Source: Pseudomonas umsongensis (GTDB taxonomy: Bacteria; Pseudomonadota; Gammaproteobacteria; Pseudomonadales; Pseudomonadaceae). Taken from it: a stretch of DNA of 64,000 nt. Location: contig NZ_NIWU01000003.1 of the NCBI RefSeq assembly GCF_002236105.1, forward strand, positions 2,501 to 66,500. The letters run 5' to 3'. Positions 19,394 to 27,498 of this stretch are shown in pieces (within the stretch, counting starts at the first letter, position 1; each line of letters begins with the position of its first letter). Below the pieces are notes generated by a model. That model did no database searches and had not been told where the DNA came from. It was given only the letters and a program-made list of their open reading frames with translations. The translations under genes were made by a program, and so were the position numbers.

Positions 19394-20476
19394 TTGATCA
19401 GGCCGCATCGAAGCCTTGGGTTACTTGATCGCGTTTTACGCATTTTGTTTCCGGGTGTGCTGTTTTTGTTACTCAACGGTTGTTCCAGCGTCAGCTACTA
19501 CAGCCAGTTGGCCAGTGGTCAACTGCAACTGCTGCGGGCCCGAGAACCCGTTGCCCGCGTCATTGCCGACCCACAGCGCGATCAGAAATTGCGCGCGCAC
19601 CTGGTCCAATCACAAAAAGCCAGGACCTTTGCCAGCCAGCAACTGCACCTGCCGGATAATCAGAGTTACCGCCTGTATGCCGACATTGGCCGTCCCTACG
19701 TGGTCTGGAACGTGTTTGTCACGCCGGAATTTTCCCTGAAGCCACAAAACCACTGCTTCCCCGTCGCCGGTTGCGTGGCTTATCGCGGCTATTACAGCCA
19801 GAGTGCGGCTCGCGGTGAGGCGGCGCTGCAGCGCATGCAAGGCATGGACGTGTCCATCGGTGGAGTAGAGGCCTATTCGACCCTGGGGTGGTTCAACGAT
19901 CCGATCATGAACTCAATGATGGGCTGGGGTGATGAACGACTGGCCACGCTGATCTTTCATGAACTCGCGCATCAGCGTGTTTATGTGAAGGATGACACTG
20001 AGTTCAACGAGTCATTCGCCACCTTTGTCGAGCAGGAAGGCACCCGCCAATGGCGGGCTTACCGTAGCCTTCCACCCGTAAACAGAACACAGGAGAAACA
20101 ACGGGGCCAATTCATTCAGCTGATTCTGGACACCCGCACCCGGCTTGAAAAGCTATACACCCTGCCGCTGCCGCCCGAACAAATGCGCCAGCGTAAAGCT
20201 GAGGCGTTCGAACAGTTGCGCGCCGAATACCGCCAGATGCGTGATGAACAATGGGCCGGGGACAAACGCTACGACGCTTGGATTAATGCGCCGATGAACA
20301 ATGCACGATTGCTGCCGTTCGGTCTGTATGACCAATGGGTGCCGGCGTTTGCGGCGTTGTTCAGGCAAGTAGGTGGGGATTGGGTGAAGTTTTATGCGTG
20401 GGTAGAGCGGCTTGGGGCGATGCCGGTTGAACAGCGTAAAGCGGCATTGAAGGCTTTGAAAAGTTCTGACATTTGA
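19394..20476 (+). CDS. Putative zinc aminopeptidase lipoprotein (COG4324-type)
   Basis: A protein of up to 360 residues with a lipobox L-L-L-N-G-C-S-S near residue 30 and an HExxH zinc site in L-I-F-H-E-L-A-H-Q-R-V-Y. A downstream E-S-F-A-T-F-V-E-Q-E probably gives the third ligand. The group is annotated as predicted aminopeptidase. The start is uncertain: TTG 19394 opens the frame, and other non-ATG codons between it and the hydrophobic core are possible. It acts at the outer membrane if the lipobox is used. It ends just before the REP-associated transposase on the opposite strand. Confidence 0.8.
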   Translation: MIRPHRSLGLLDRVLRILFPGVLFLLLNGCSSVSYYSQLASGQLQLLRAREPVARVIADPQRDQKLRAHLVQSQKARTFASQQLHLPDNQSYRLYADIGRPYVVWNVFVTPEFSLKPQNHCFPVAGCVAYRGYYSQSAARGEAALQRMQGMDVSIGGVEAYSTLGWFNDPIMNSMMGWGDERLATLIFHELAHQRVYVKDDTEFNESFATFVEQEGTRQWRAYRSLPPVNRTQEKQRGQFIQLILDTRTRLEKLYTLPLPPEQMRQRKAEAFEQLRAEYRQMRDEQWAGDKRYDAWINAPMNNARLLPFGLYDQWVPAFAALFRQVGGDWVKFYAWVERLGAMPVEQRKAALKALKSSDI

Positions 20477-20519
20477 TGTGATTGACTCGACGTCATCGCG
20501 AGTGTTCGCTAGACCAGAC

Positions 20520-20978
20520 TCATAACCAGATCGCATCCCATAACGGATAATCCCCTACCTTCTCCACTAATCCCGCCCGCAATGGATTGGCAACGATGTA
20601 TCGAGCGACTGTCTGTAAATCCTCTTCTCTTCGAATGGCGCGATCGTGAAATCCCGGTTGCCACAATGAACCTGCTCTCTGTAGCTCGCGGTTGAGCGTA
20701 ACGGTTGTCCGAGACTTTGTACGCGCCATCAAAGTCCGTAGCGGAGTATTTTGCAGTTCAATCAGCCAATGAAAATGATCGGGCATGACAACCCAGGCTA
20801 ATGAGTTGGCAAATTGCTCCTCTTGAGCTTTTCGAAACGCTTCTACAACCAACCTGCCTGTCTTGAAGCTGGAAAAAACGGGCTGACGATTCAGTACGAC
20901 GGCTGTCAGTAAATAGATTTGCCCTTCCTCCGAGTAACGTCCGGTGCGCAAGCGATGGGCATGATGACGGCTTGGCAT
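20520..20978 (-). CDS. REP-associated tyrosine transposase (RAYT)
   Basis: A 152-residue Y1/HUH nuclease of the IS200/IS605 superfamily. The metal-binding H-F-H is in M-P-D-H-F-H-W-L-I-E, and the catalytic tyrosine is expected in V-A-R-Y-I-V-A-N-P-L-R-A-G. Such domesticated single-copy proteins are thought to move or process REP sequences. A perfect REP inverted pair lies about 100 bases upstream at 21077-21168, which fits the usual arrangement. The codon use is more AT-rich than the neighbours. Confidence 0.9.
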   Translation of the reverse strand: MPSRHHAHRLRTGRYSEEGQIYLLTAVVLNRQPVFSSFKTGRLVVEAFRKAQEEQFANSLAWVVMPDHFHWLIELQNTPLRTLMARTKSRTTVTLNRELQRAGSLWQPGFHDRAIRREEDLQTVARYIVANPLRAGLVEKVGDYPLWDAIWL

Positions 20979-21076
20979 TAAAGATCCTCCTTGATCTGGG
21001 CCTGAGCTGTCAGGCTAGATCGACTTAGGAAGATTGGCTTAATGTTAGTTGTTCTGGATGTGTCTCCGAGGCCGTC

Positions 21077-21168
21077 ATCGCGGGCAAGCCTTGCTCCTAC
21101 AGGCGTTATGGGTCGAGCCACAATGTTGTGAACGACATTAATCCGTAGGAGCAAGGCTTGCCCGCGAT
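21077..21168. repeat. Inverted REP pair next to the RAYT gene
   Basis: ATCGCGGGCAAGCCTTGCTCCTAC (21077-21100) is the exact reverse complement of 21145-21168. The class is GTAGGAGCAAGGCTTGCCCGCGAT. It separates the RAYT and HAD genes. Confidence 0.92.
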
Positions 21169-21178
21169 AGCGATTTAA

Positions 21179-21829
21179 TCAGCGCTGCAAAAACGCCTGA
21201 TGCATCTCCTCCAGCGTTTCGAAGTGATAGGCCGGTGCTTCGGCACTCAACTCCTCCCGACTGCCAAACCCATAACCCACCGCTGCCGCATCCAGCCCGT
21301 TACTGCGCGCGCCGATCAGGTCGTGCTTACGGTCGCCGATCATCAGGGTACTCGCCGGGTCGAGGCCTTCTTCGGCCATCAGGTGGGCGATCAGTTCGAC
21401 CTTGTTGGTCCGGGTGCCGTCCAGTTCGCTGCCATAGATCACCTTGAAGTGTTTGGCGAAGTCGAAATGGCGAGCGATTTCCCGGGCGAAAACCCAGGGT
21501 TTAGAGGTCGCGATGTACAGCTGTCGTCCTTGCCCACCCAGGGTTTCGAGCAGCGGTGTAACACCGTCGAATACGCGGTTTTCATAAAGCCCGGTAACCT
21601 TGAAGCGTTCCCGATAGAAGTTCACCGCCTCCCAGGCCCTGGGCTCGTCAAAGCTATAAAACTGCATGAAAGCCTGTAACAAGGGCGGACCGATGAAGTG
21701 TTCGAGTTTGGTCAGGTCGGGTTCATCGATGCCCAGCTTACCCAGGGCAAACTGGATCGAACGGGTGATGCCTTCGCGCGGGTCGGTCAGGGTGCCATCA
21801 AGGTCAAACAGAACGGTTTGGTAATGCAT
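21179..21829 (-). CDS. HAD-family phosphatase (phosphoglycolate phosphatase-like)
   Basis: A 216-residue HAD subfamily IA hydrolase. Motif I is D-L-D-G-T near residues 9-13, followed by a helical cap. Motif II is in Y-I-A-T-S-K-P near residue 110, and motif IV is M-I-G-D-R-K-H-D. The ATG (complement of 21827-21829) gives M-H-Y-Q-T-V-L-F-D-L-D-G-T. The substrate could be phosphoglycolate, a nucleotide or a sugar phosphate and cannot be fixed. It lies downstream of the gamma-carbonic anhydrase gene in the same direction, as in P. aeruginosa PA0065-0066. Confidence 0.88.
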   Translation of the reverse strand: MHYQTVLFDLDGTLTDPREGITRSIQFALGKLGIDEPDLTKLEHFIGPPLLQAFMQFYSFDEPRAWEAVNFYRERFKVTGLYENRVFDGVTPLLETLGGQGRQLYIATSKPWVFAREIARHFDFAKHFKVIYGSELDGTRTNKVELIAHLMAEEGLDPASTLMIGDRKHDLIGARSNGLDAAAVGYGFGSREELSAEAPAYHFETLEEMHQAFLQR

Positions 21830-21857
21830 GAAGATTCCTGGGCGATAGCGAGACATT

Positions 21858-22403
21858 TCAGATCTGGTCGTAGCCTTCGGCCAGATGCAAATCCTTGAGC
21901 TTCACGTAGTTCGCCGCGCTGTAGGTGAAAAAGGCTTGTTCCTTGTCAGTCAGTGGCCGGATCTGTTTCACCGGGCTGCCCACATACAGGAAACCGCTTT
22001 CCAGGCGTTTACCCGGAGGTACCAGGCTTCCGGCACCAATAATAACGTCGTCGGCGACCACCGCGCCGTCCATGACGATGCTGCCCATGCCGATCAGGAC
22101 CCGGCTGCCCACAGTGCAGCCATGCAGCATGACTTTGTGGGCGATGGTCACGTCGTCGCCAATAAGTAACGGGAAACCATCCGGATTGAACGGCCCGGCA
22201 TGGGTGATGTGCAGCACGCAGCCATCCTGCACGCTGGTACGCGCGCCAATGCGGATGCGGTGCATGTCGCCACGGATCACCGTCAATGGCCATACCGAGC
22301 TGTCTTCGCCGATTTCAACATCGCCGATCACCACCGCCGAACTGTCGACAAAAGCGCCTTTGCCGAGCAACGGCGTGTGGTTCTGGTACTTGCGAAGGGA
22401 CAC
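21858..22403 (-). CDS. Gamma-carbonic anhydrase family protein (YrdA-like)
   Basis: A 181-residue left-handed beta-helix protein with hexapeptide repeats. Histidines placed like the zinc ligands lie in V-L-H-I-T-H-A and I-A-H-K-V-M-L-H-G-C. I chose GTG (complement of 22401-22403), giving M-S-L-R-K-Y-Q-N-H. Family members are called gamma-carbonic anhydrases or YrdA/PaaY-type proteins, and many show weak or no anhydrase activity. It lies 28 bases upstream of the HAD gene and is divergent from prlC. Confidence 0.88.
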   Translation of the reverse strand: MSLRKYQNHTPLLGKGAFVDSSAVVIGDVEIGEDSSVWPLTVIRGDMHRIRIGARTSVQDGCVLHITHAGPFNPDGFPLLIGDDVTIAHKVMLHGCTVGSRVLIGMGSIVMDGAVVADDVIIGAGSLVPPGKRLESGFLYVGSPVKQIRPLTDKEQAFFTYSAANYVKLKDLHLAEGYDQI

Positions 22404-22492
22404 GATAGGTTCTCTCTCTGTCGCTGATAGCTGCGGTGAGTGTCGATTGTAATTAAGATGGCTGCATGTTTCTTCCAGCCAAGGTGCCAACC

Positions 22493-24544
22493 GTGAGCGT
22501 GAACAACCCTCTTTTGCAGTCCTACGACCTGCCGCCGTTCTCCGCGATCCGTGCCGAGCATGTGCAACCGGCCATTGAACAGATCCTGGCTGACAACCGC
22601 GCCGCCATTATCGAGATCCTCAAGACCCAGGGCAAACAACCGACCTGGGCCGGCCTGGTGCTGGCCATGGACGAGCTCAATGACCGCCTGGGTGCGGCGT
22701 GGAGTCCGGTCAGCCATTTGAATGCCGTGTGCAACAGTGCCGAACTGCGTGAAGCCTATGAGGCTTGCCTGCCTGCATTGAGCGCCTACTCCACGGAAAT
22801 GGGCCAGAACCGTGAACTGTTCCAGGCGTATGAGGCCTTGGCCAACAGTCCGGAAGCCGCCGGTTTCGACGTAGCGCAGAAAACTATCCTGGAACACGCC
22901 CTGCGCGATTTTCGTCTGTCGGGTATCGACCTGCCGGAAGCCGAGCAGAAGCGCTACGCCCAAGTGCAGAGCAAACTGTCGGAGCTGGGTAGCCGCTTCT
23001 CCAATCAATTGCTGGATGCCACCCAGGCCTGGACCAAGCACATCACCGACGAAGCTGCCCTCGCCGGCCTGACCGATTCGGCCAAGGCGCAAATGGCCGC
23101 CGCCGCGCAAGCCAAGGACCTCGATGGCTGGCTGATCACCCTGGAATTCCCGAGCTACTACGCGGTAATGACCTACGCCCACGATCGCGCCCTGCGTGAA
23201 GAAGTCTACGCTGCGTACTGCACCCGCGCCTCGGATCAGGGCCCGAATGCCGGCCAGAACGACAACGGCCCGGTCATGCAGGAAATCCTCGACCTGCGTC
23301 AGGAGCTGGCCAAGCTCCTGGGGTTCGCCAGTTTCTCGGAACTGAGCCTGGCCACCAAAATGGCGGAATCCAGCGATCAGGTGCTGAGCTTCCTGCGCGA
23401 CCTGGCCAAGCGCAGCAAACCGTTCGCCGCCCAGGACCTGGAACAGCTCAAGGCCTACGCGGCCGAACAGGGCTGCCCGGACCTGCAAAGCTGGGACAGC
23501 GGCTTCTATGGCGAAAAACTTCGCGAACAACGTTACAGCGTTGCCCAGGAAGCCCTGCGTGCCTACTTCCCGATCGATAAAGTACTGGGCGGCCTGTTCG
23601 CCATCGTGCAACGCCTATACGGCATCGAAATCACCGAGCAGCAAGGCTTCGACACCTGGCACCCGGATGTGCGCCTGTTCGAAATCAAGGAAAACGGCCA
23701 GCACGTCGGCCGCTTCTTCTTCGACCTCTACGCCCGCGCCAACAAACGCGGTGGTGCCTGGATGGACGGTGCCCGCGATCGTCGCCGCACCGCCGAAGGG
23801 GTGCTGCAAAGCCCGGTGGCCAACCTGGTGTGCAACTTCACTCCGGCCGACAGCGGCAAGCCTGCGCTGCTGACCCACGATGAAGTCACCACTCTGTTCC
23901 ACGAGTTCGGTCATGGCCTGCATCACCTGCTGACCCGCGTCGAACACGCCGGGGTGTCCGGCATCAACGGTGTGGCCTGGGACGCGGTCGAGCTGCCAAG
24001 CCAATTCATGGAAAACTGGTGCTGGGAGCCCGAGGGGCTTGCGCTGATCTCCGGTCACTATGAAACCGGCGAACCACTGCCCCAGGACCTGCTACAGAAA
24101 ATGCTCGCGGCGAAAAACTTCCAGTCCGGCCTGATGATGGTTCGCCAACTGGAGTTCTCGCTGTTCGACTTCGAACTGCACGCCACCCATGGTGACGGTC
24201 GCAGCGTATTGCAAGTGCTTGAAGGCGTGCGCGACGAAGTGTCGGTGATGCGTCCTCCGGCCTACAACCGCTTCCCTAACAGCTTCGCGCACATCTTCGC
24301 CGGTGGTTACGCGGCGGGTTACTACAGCTACAAATGGGCTGAAGTGCTCTCGGCCGATGCTTTCTCCAAATTCGAGGAAGAGGGCGTGCTCAATGCCGAC
24401 ACCGGCCGGGCATTCCGCGAAGCGATCCTGGCGCGCGGCGGTTCTCAAGAGCCGATGGTGCTGTTCGTCGATTTCCGTGGTCGTGAGCCGTCGATTGACG
24501 CACTCTTGCGCCACAGCGGCCTGAGTGAGGGCGCAGCAGCATGA
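22493..24544 (+). CDS. prlC: Oligopeptidase A (M3 metallopeptidase)
   Basis: A cytoplasmic zinc peptidase that degrades oligopeptides and released signal peptides. It has 683 residues from GTG 22493 (M-S-V-N-N-P-L-L-Q-S-Y-D-L-P). The catalytic motif H-E-F-G-H is in T-L-F-H-E-F-G-H-G-L near residue 465, with a downstream glutamate in A-V-E-L-P-S-Q. An ATG at 22466 in frame would add nine residues not typical of PrlC. The stop overlaps the yheV start by four bases. Confidence 0.96.
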   Translation: MSVNNPLLQSYDLPPFSAIRAEHVQPAIEQILADNRAAIIEILKTQGKQPTWAGLVLAMDELNDRLGAAWSPVSHLNAVCNSAELREAYEACLPALSAYSTEMGQNRELFQAYEALANSPEAAGFDVAQKTILEHALRDFRLSGIDLPEAEQKRYAQVQSKLSELGSRFSNQLLDATQAWTKHITDEAALAGLTDSAKAQMAAAAQAKDLDGWLITLEFPSYYAVMTYAHDRALREEVYAAYCTRASDQGPNAGQNDNGPVMQEILDLRQELAKLLGFASFSELSLATKMAESSDQVLSFLRDLAKRSKPFAAQDLEQLKAYAAEQGCPDLQSWDSGFYGEKLREQRYSVAQEALRAYFPIDKVLGGLFAIVQRLYGIEITEQQGFDTWHPDVRLFEIKENGQHVGRFFFDLYARANKRGGAWMDGARDRRRTAEGVLQSPVANLVCNFTPADSGKPALLTHDEVTTLFHEFGHGLHHLLTRVEHAGVSGINGVAWDAVELPSQFMENWCWEPEGLALISGHYETGEPLPQDLLQKMLAAKNFQSGLMMVRQLEFSLFDFELHATHGDGRSVLQVLEGVRDEVSVMRPPAYNRFPNSFAHIFAGGYAAGYYSYKWAEVLSADAFSKFEEEGVLNADTGRAFREAILARGGSQEPMVLFVDFRGREPSIDALLRHSGLSEGAAA

Positions 24545-24828
24545 GTGAGAGCCCCGTGATTACCAAACGACGCTTTATCGCCGGCGCGGTTTGTCCAGCC
24601 TGCAGCGAGCCGGACAAGTTGATGATGTGGAGCGAAGACGACGTACCGCATCGCGAATGCGTGGCTTGCGGTTACTCCGATACGCTGAATGAACAAGGCC
24701 TGTCCGTTCCCAAGGAACTGGGTACCCGGGTCAACACTTCCGCACTCAAGCCTGCGGACACCAAGGTTCAGGCCGTGCAGTTTTTTCCGAATCCGAAGCT
24801 GAAGAAAAAGCCTGACGAGCAACACTGA
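24541..24828 (+). CDS. yheV: YheV-family putative zinc ribbon protein
   Basis: A 95-residue protein with four cysteines in C-P-A-C-S-E and C-V-A-C-G-Y, a compact zinc ribbon in residues 18-45, followed by a lysine-rich tail. Its ATG overlaps the prlC stop (24541-24544). The pairing with prlC is conserved in gammaproteobacteria. The biochemical role is unknown. Confidence 0.9.
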   Translation: MSESPVITKRRFIAGAVCPACSEPDKLMMWSEDDVPHRECVACGYSDTLNEQGLSVPKELGTRVNTSALKPADTKVQAVQFFPNPKLKKKPDEQH

Positions 24829-24840
24829 GAGGAAAGCGAC

Positions 24841-24869
24841 ACCTCTCACGGCGCAACGTCGTGAGAGGT
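24841..24869. terminator. Hairpin between yheV and the dockerin-like gene
   Basis: ACCTCTCACG at 24841-24850 pairs with CGTGAGAGGT at 24860-24869. No strong T-run follows on either strand, so it could be a weak bidirectional terminator for the two convergent genes. Confidence 0.5.
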
Positions 24870-24881
24870 ATCGAGATTCCG

Positions 24882-25187
24882 TCAAGGCGTGGAAATGCTG
24901 ACGTAGGCTTTGGCCAGCGCCAGCAGTTTCATCATGTCCTCGGCATCAATATCGCCGTCACCATCGACATCTTTTTTGAGGTTACGGATCTTGAATGATT
25001 GTCCCCCATCATTTGAGGAGGCGATGAGGGTGGTGGCGTCCAGCAAAGCAGTAGTCTGCACGGAGTTTCCAGCACTCCAGTCCTCTTCCTTCAATGCGAA
25101 CTGCATCGATACAAGCACTTCATTTGGATCGACGACAGTCGGACCAAGTTTCTGCAAAAAAATACCGCGGCGATTAAACATCGACAT
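24882..25187 (-). CDS. Orphan protein with one dockerin/EF-hand-like calcium motif
   Basis: A 101-residue protein starting M-S-M-F-N-R-R-G-I-F. AAGGA at 25196-25200 on the minus strand supports the start. Residues 73-92 (D-V-D-G-D-G-D-I-D-A-E-D-M-M-K-L-L) give the 12-residue calcium loop D-x-D-x-D-G-x-I/V-x-x-x-D/E followed by a helix, as in a dockerin or EF-hand half-repeat. There is no signal peptide, membrane segment or recognised domain in the first 70 residues. The upstream 100 bases are AT-rich compared with the surroundings. It interrupts an otherwise conserved prlC-yheV-radical SAM order, which suggests acquisition. The function is unknown. Confidence 0.7.
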   Translation of the reverse strand: MSMFNRRGIFLQKLGPTVVDPNEVLVSMQFALKEEDWSAGNSVQTTALLDATTLIASSNDGGQSFKIRNLKKDVDGDGDIDAEDMMKLLALAKAYVSISTP

Positions 25188-25345
25188 AATTAAATCCTTT
25201 TAATTAATGCTCCAATCAATGCATGGAGCGACCATAACAATACCGGTCGCTGGAGCGTTTCAACCAGACGCGATGTGTATCGTTCAATGACTTTCGAAAC
25301 CAAGAGCTGCCCAACGGCACTGGTCACTCGAATCTTTCACGTATA

Positions 25346-25361
25346 CTGTATAGACATACAG
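25346..25361. promoter_or_regulatory. LexA (SOS) box of the radical SAM gene
   Basis: CTGTATAGACATACAG fits CTGT-N8-ACAG exactly. It lies 16 bases before ATG 25378, and a TATACT sequence at 25342-25347 overlaps it as a possible -10. Binding of LexA would block transcription. Confidence 0.88.
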
Positions 25362-25377
25362 CATGCGAGCCATCCCC

Positions 25378-26436
25378 ATGAACGCGCCATTGCCCCCACG
25401 CGGTCGCGGCACCGCCACCAACCCGCATAACCGCTTCGCCCCCCATCGCTCGGTGGCCGAGGACGACGGCTGGTACCAGGAAGCGCCGATGACCCAAGGC
25501 ACCGAGGTGTCCATCGAGACCGCGAAAACCATCATCACCCGCAATAATTCACCGGACCTGCCCTTCGATCGCTCGATCAACCCTTATCGTGGCTGCGAGC
25601 ACGGTTGCATCTACTGTTATGCACGGCCCAGCCACGCCTATTGGGACATGTCGCCAGGTCTGGATTTCGAGACGAAGCTGATCGCCAAGACCAATGCAGC
25701 GGACATATTGGAAGAACAGCTCTCCAAACGTGGCTATCAATGCGCACCGATTAACCTGGGTTCCAACACCGATCCTTACCAGCCCATCGAGCGCGACTAC
25801 AAGATCACCCGCCAAACCCTCGAAGTGCTGCTGCGCTATCGTCATCCGGTAACCATCGTGACTAAAGGCTCGTTGATTCTGCGCGATCTGGACCTGCTGG
25901 CCGAACTCGCCCGTCAACGGCTGGTGGCGGTGATGATCAGCCTGACCACGTTGGACGACGAGCTCAAGCGCATCCTCGAGCCCCGCGCGGCGGCCCCCAA
26001 GGCCCGGCTGCGGGCGATCAGGGTGTTGCGCGAAGCGGGAGTTCCTGTGGGCGTTCTGTGCTCACCCATGATTCCGATGATCAACGACAGCGAAATCGAA
26101 AACCTGCTCACAGAAGCCCATGCCGCTGGAGCACAAAGCGCGGCTTACATGATGCTGCGGTTGCCCCTGGAAGTCGCGCCCCTGTTCGAAGAGTGGCTGG
26201 CGGCCCACTATCCGCAACGTGCGGCCCATGTCCTCAGCCTGATTCGCCAGAGCCGTGGCGGCGAGTTGTACGACAGTCGCTTTGGCGCACGCATGCGTGG
26301 TGAAGGCCCCTTTGCCGATTTGTTGGCACAACGTTTTGCCAAAGCCATTAAACGCCTGGGGCTCAACCATCGGGAAGGTTTCAACCTGGACTGCGATGCC
26401 TTCTGTCCGCCGGGTCGCCAAATGTCGTTGATTTGA
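25378..26436 (+). CDS. PA0069-family radical SAM protein
   Basis: A radical SAM enzyme of 352 residues with the cluster motif in Y-R-G-C-E-H-G-C-I-Y-C-Y-A-R-P (CxxxCxxC). It is related to the spore photoproduct lyase-like group. ATG 25378 (M-N-A-P-L-P-P-R-G-R-G) leaves room for a transcript starting within the LexA box. An ATG at 25363 abuts the box and is the alternative. The LexA site suggests a DNA damage role, in line with SOS control that I recall for the P. aeruginosa homologue. The reaction is unknown. Confidence 0.87.
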   Translation: MNAPLPPRGRGTATNPHNRFAPHRSVAEDDGWYQEAPMTQGTEVSIETAKTIITRNNSPDLPFDRSINPYRGCEHGCIYCYARPSHAYWDMSPGLDFETKLIAKTNAADILEEQLSKRGYQCAPINLGSNTDPYQPIERDYKITRQTLEVLLRYRHPVTIVTKGSLILRDLDLLAELARQRLVAVMISLTTLDDELKRILEPRAAAPKARLRAIRVLREAGVPVGVLCSPMIPMINDSEIENLLTEAHAAGAQSAAYMMLRLPLEVAPLFEEWLAAHYPQRAAHVLSLIRQSRGGELYDSRFGARMRGEGPFADLLAQRFAKAIKRLGLNHREGFNLDCDAFCPPGRQMSLI

Positions 26437-26676
26437 GGACAATTAGCCTATGGTTGAGTACGAGCATCGCCCTCAACTTTTTCGCCAGTCACGTTTTTTG
26501 TGACCTGGAACACAGGTTCTAGAGCGGTCTTTTCAGTTTGAGTTAAGATTCGACGGCTACCTTGTTCATCGAGTGACTGACGGGTCGATCGACGACCTGG
26601 ATGTTTTTTTAGACAGCCACTGGCTTCACACCGGACAAAACGGGAATATCCCTGACTCCGCCAAAGAGGATGAATC

Positions 26677-27408
26677 ATGAGTGACAAGGATAAACAGCCG
26701 TTGGCTGCGTCGGCTTCTGCCCAACCCGGGGCGGAAAGCGCCGATGCAGCGCTGAAGCATATCGTTGACGGCTTTTTGCATTTTCATCATGAGATCTTTC
26801 CACAACAGGAAGAACTCTTCAAAAAACTCGCCACGGCCCAGCAGCCACGGGCGATGTTCATTACCTGCGCTGACTCGCGCATCGTCCCCGAGCTCATCAC
26901 CCACAGCTCGCCGGGCGACCTGTTCGTCACTCGCAATGTCGGCAACGTCGTACCACCGTACGGCCAGATGAACGGTGGTGTGTCCACCGCCATCGAGTAC
27001 GCGGTGCTGGCACTGGGCGTGCAACACATCATCATCTGCGGCCACTCCGATTGCGGAGCGATGCGTGCGGTACTCAATCCCGACAGCCTGGAAAAAATGC
27101 CTACGGTCAAAGCCTGGCTGCGGCATGCGGAAGTCGCGAAAACCATGGTGCACGACAACTGCAACTGCGCCGACGAAAACGAACGCATGCACGTCCTCAC
27201 TGATGAAAATGTCATCGCCCAGTTGCAGCACTTGCGGACCCATCCTTCGGTAGCCTCGCGCATGGCGAACGGTCAACTGTTCATCCATGGCTGGGTCTAT
27301 GACATCGAAACCAGCGAAATCAAAGCTTACGACGCGGATCAGGGTCGTTTCCTGCCGCTCGACGGCAGCCATCCGATTCCGGTGGCGACGCCCAAAGCGC
27401 GCTTCTAA
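26677..27408 (+). CDS. Beta-carbonic anhydrase
   Basis: A 243-residue zinc enzyme interconverting CO2 and bicarbonate. The ligands lie in T-C-A-D-S-R (Cys and Asp) and C-G-H-S-D-C-G-A-M (His and Cys). It resembles P. aeruginosa psCA1 (PA0102). GAGG lies seven bases before the ATG. It is followed after 90 bases by a SulP transporter in the same direction, which suggests joint handling of bicarbonate. The 240-base gap upstream holds no convincing gene. Confidence 0.95.
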   Translation: MSDKDKQPLAASASAQPGAESADAALKHIVDGFLHFHHEIFPQQEELFKKLATAQQPRAMFITCADSRIVPELITHSSPGDLFVTRNVGNVVPPYGQMNGGVSTAIEYAVLALGVQHIIICGHSDCGAMRAVLNPDSLEKMPTVKAWLRHAEVAKTMVHDNCNCADENERMHVLTDENVIAQLQHLRTHPSVASRMANGQLFIHGWVYDIETSEIKAYDADQGRFLPLDGSHPIPVATPKARF

Positions 27409-27498
27409 ATCCTCCTAACCATCTGTGTGGTTTGACGCCAGCCGCTGTTTCAGCGGCCCGGCTTCGCCATGCCTGAAGAAAACTTCGGGAGAATCATC

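Noticed and set aside
20520..20978. A mobile insertion sequence at the RAYT gene
   Set aside because: No terminal structures or target duplication. RAYTs are domesticated single-copy genes.
26448..26687. 79-residue frame on the minus strand before the carbonic anhydrase gene
   Set aside because: It overlaps the promoter and ribosome site of the carbonic anhydrase gene and shows no features of a protein.
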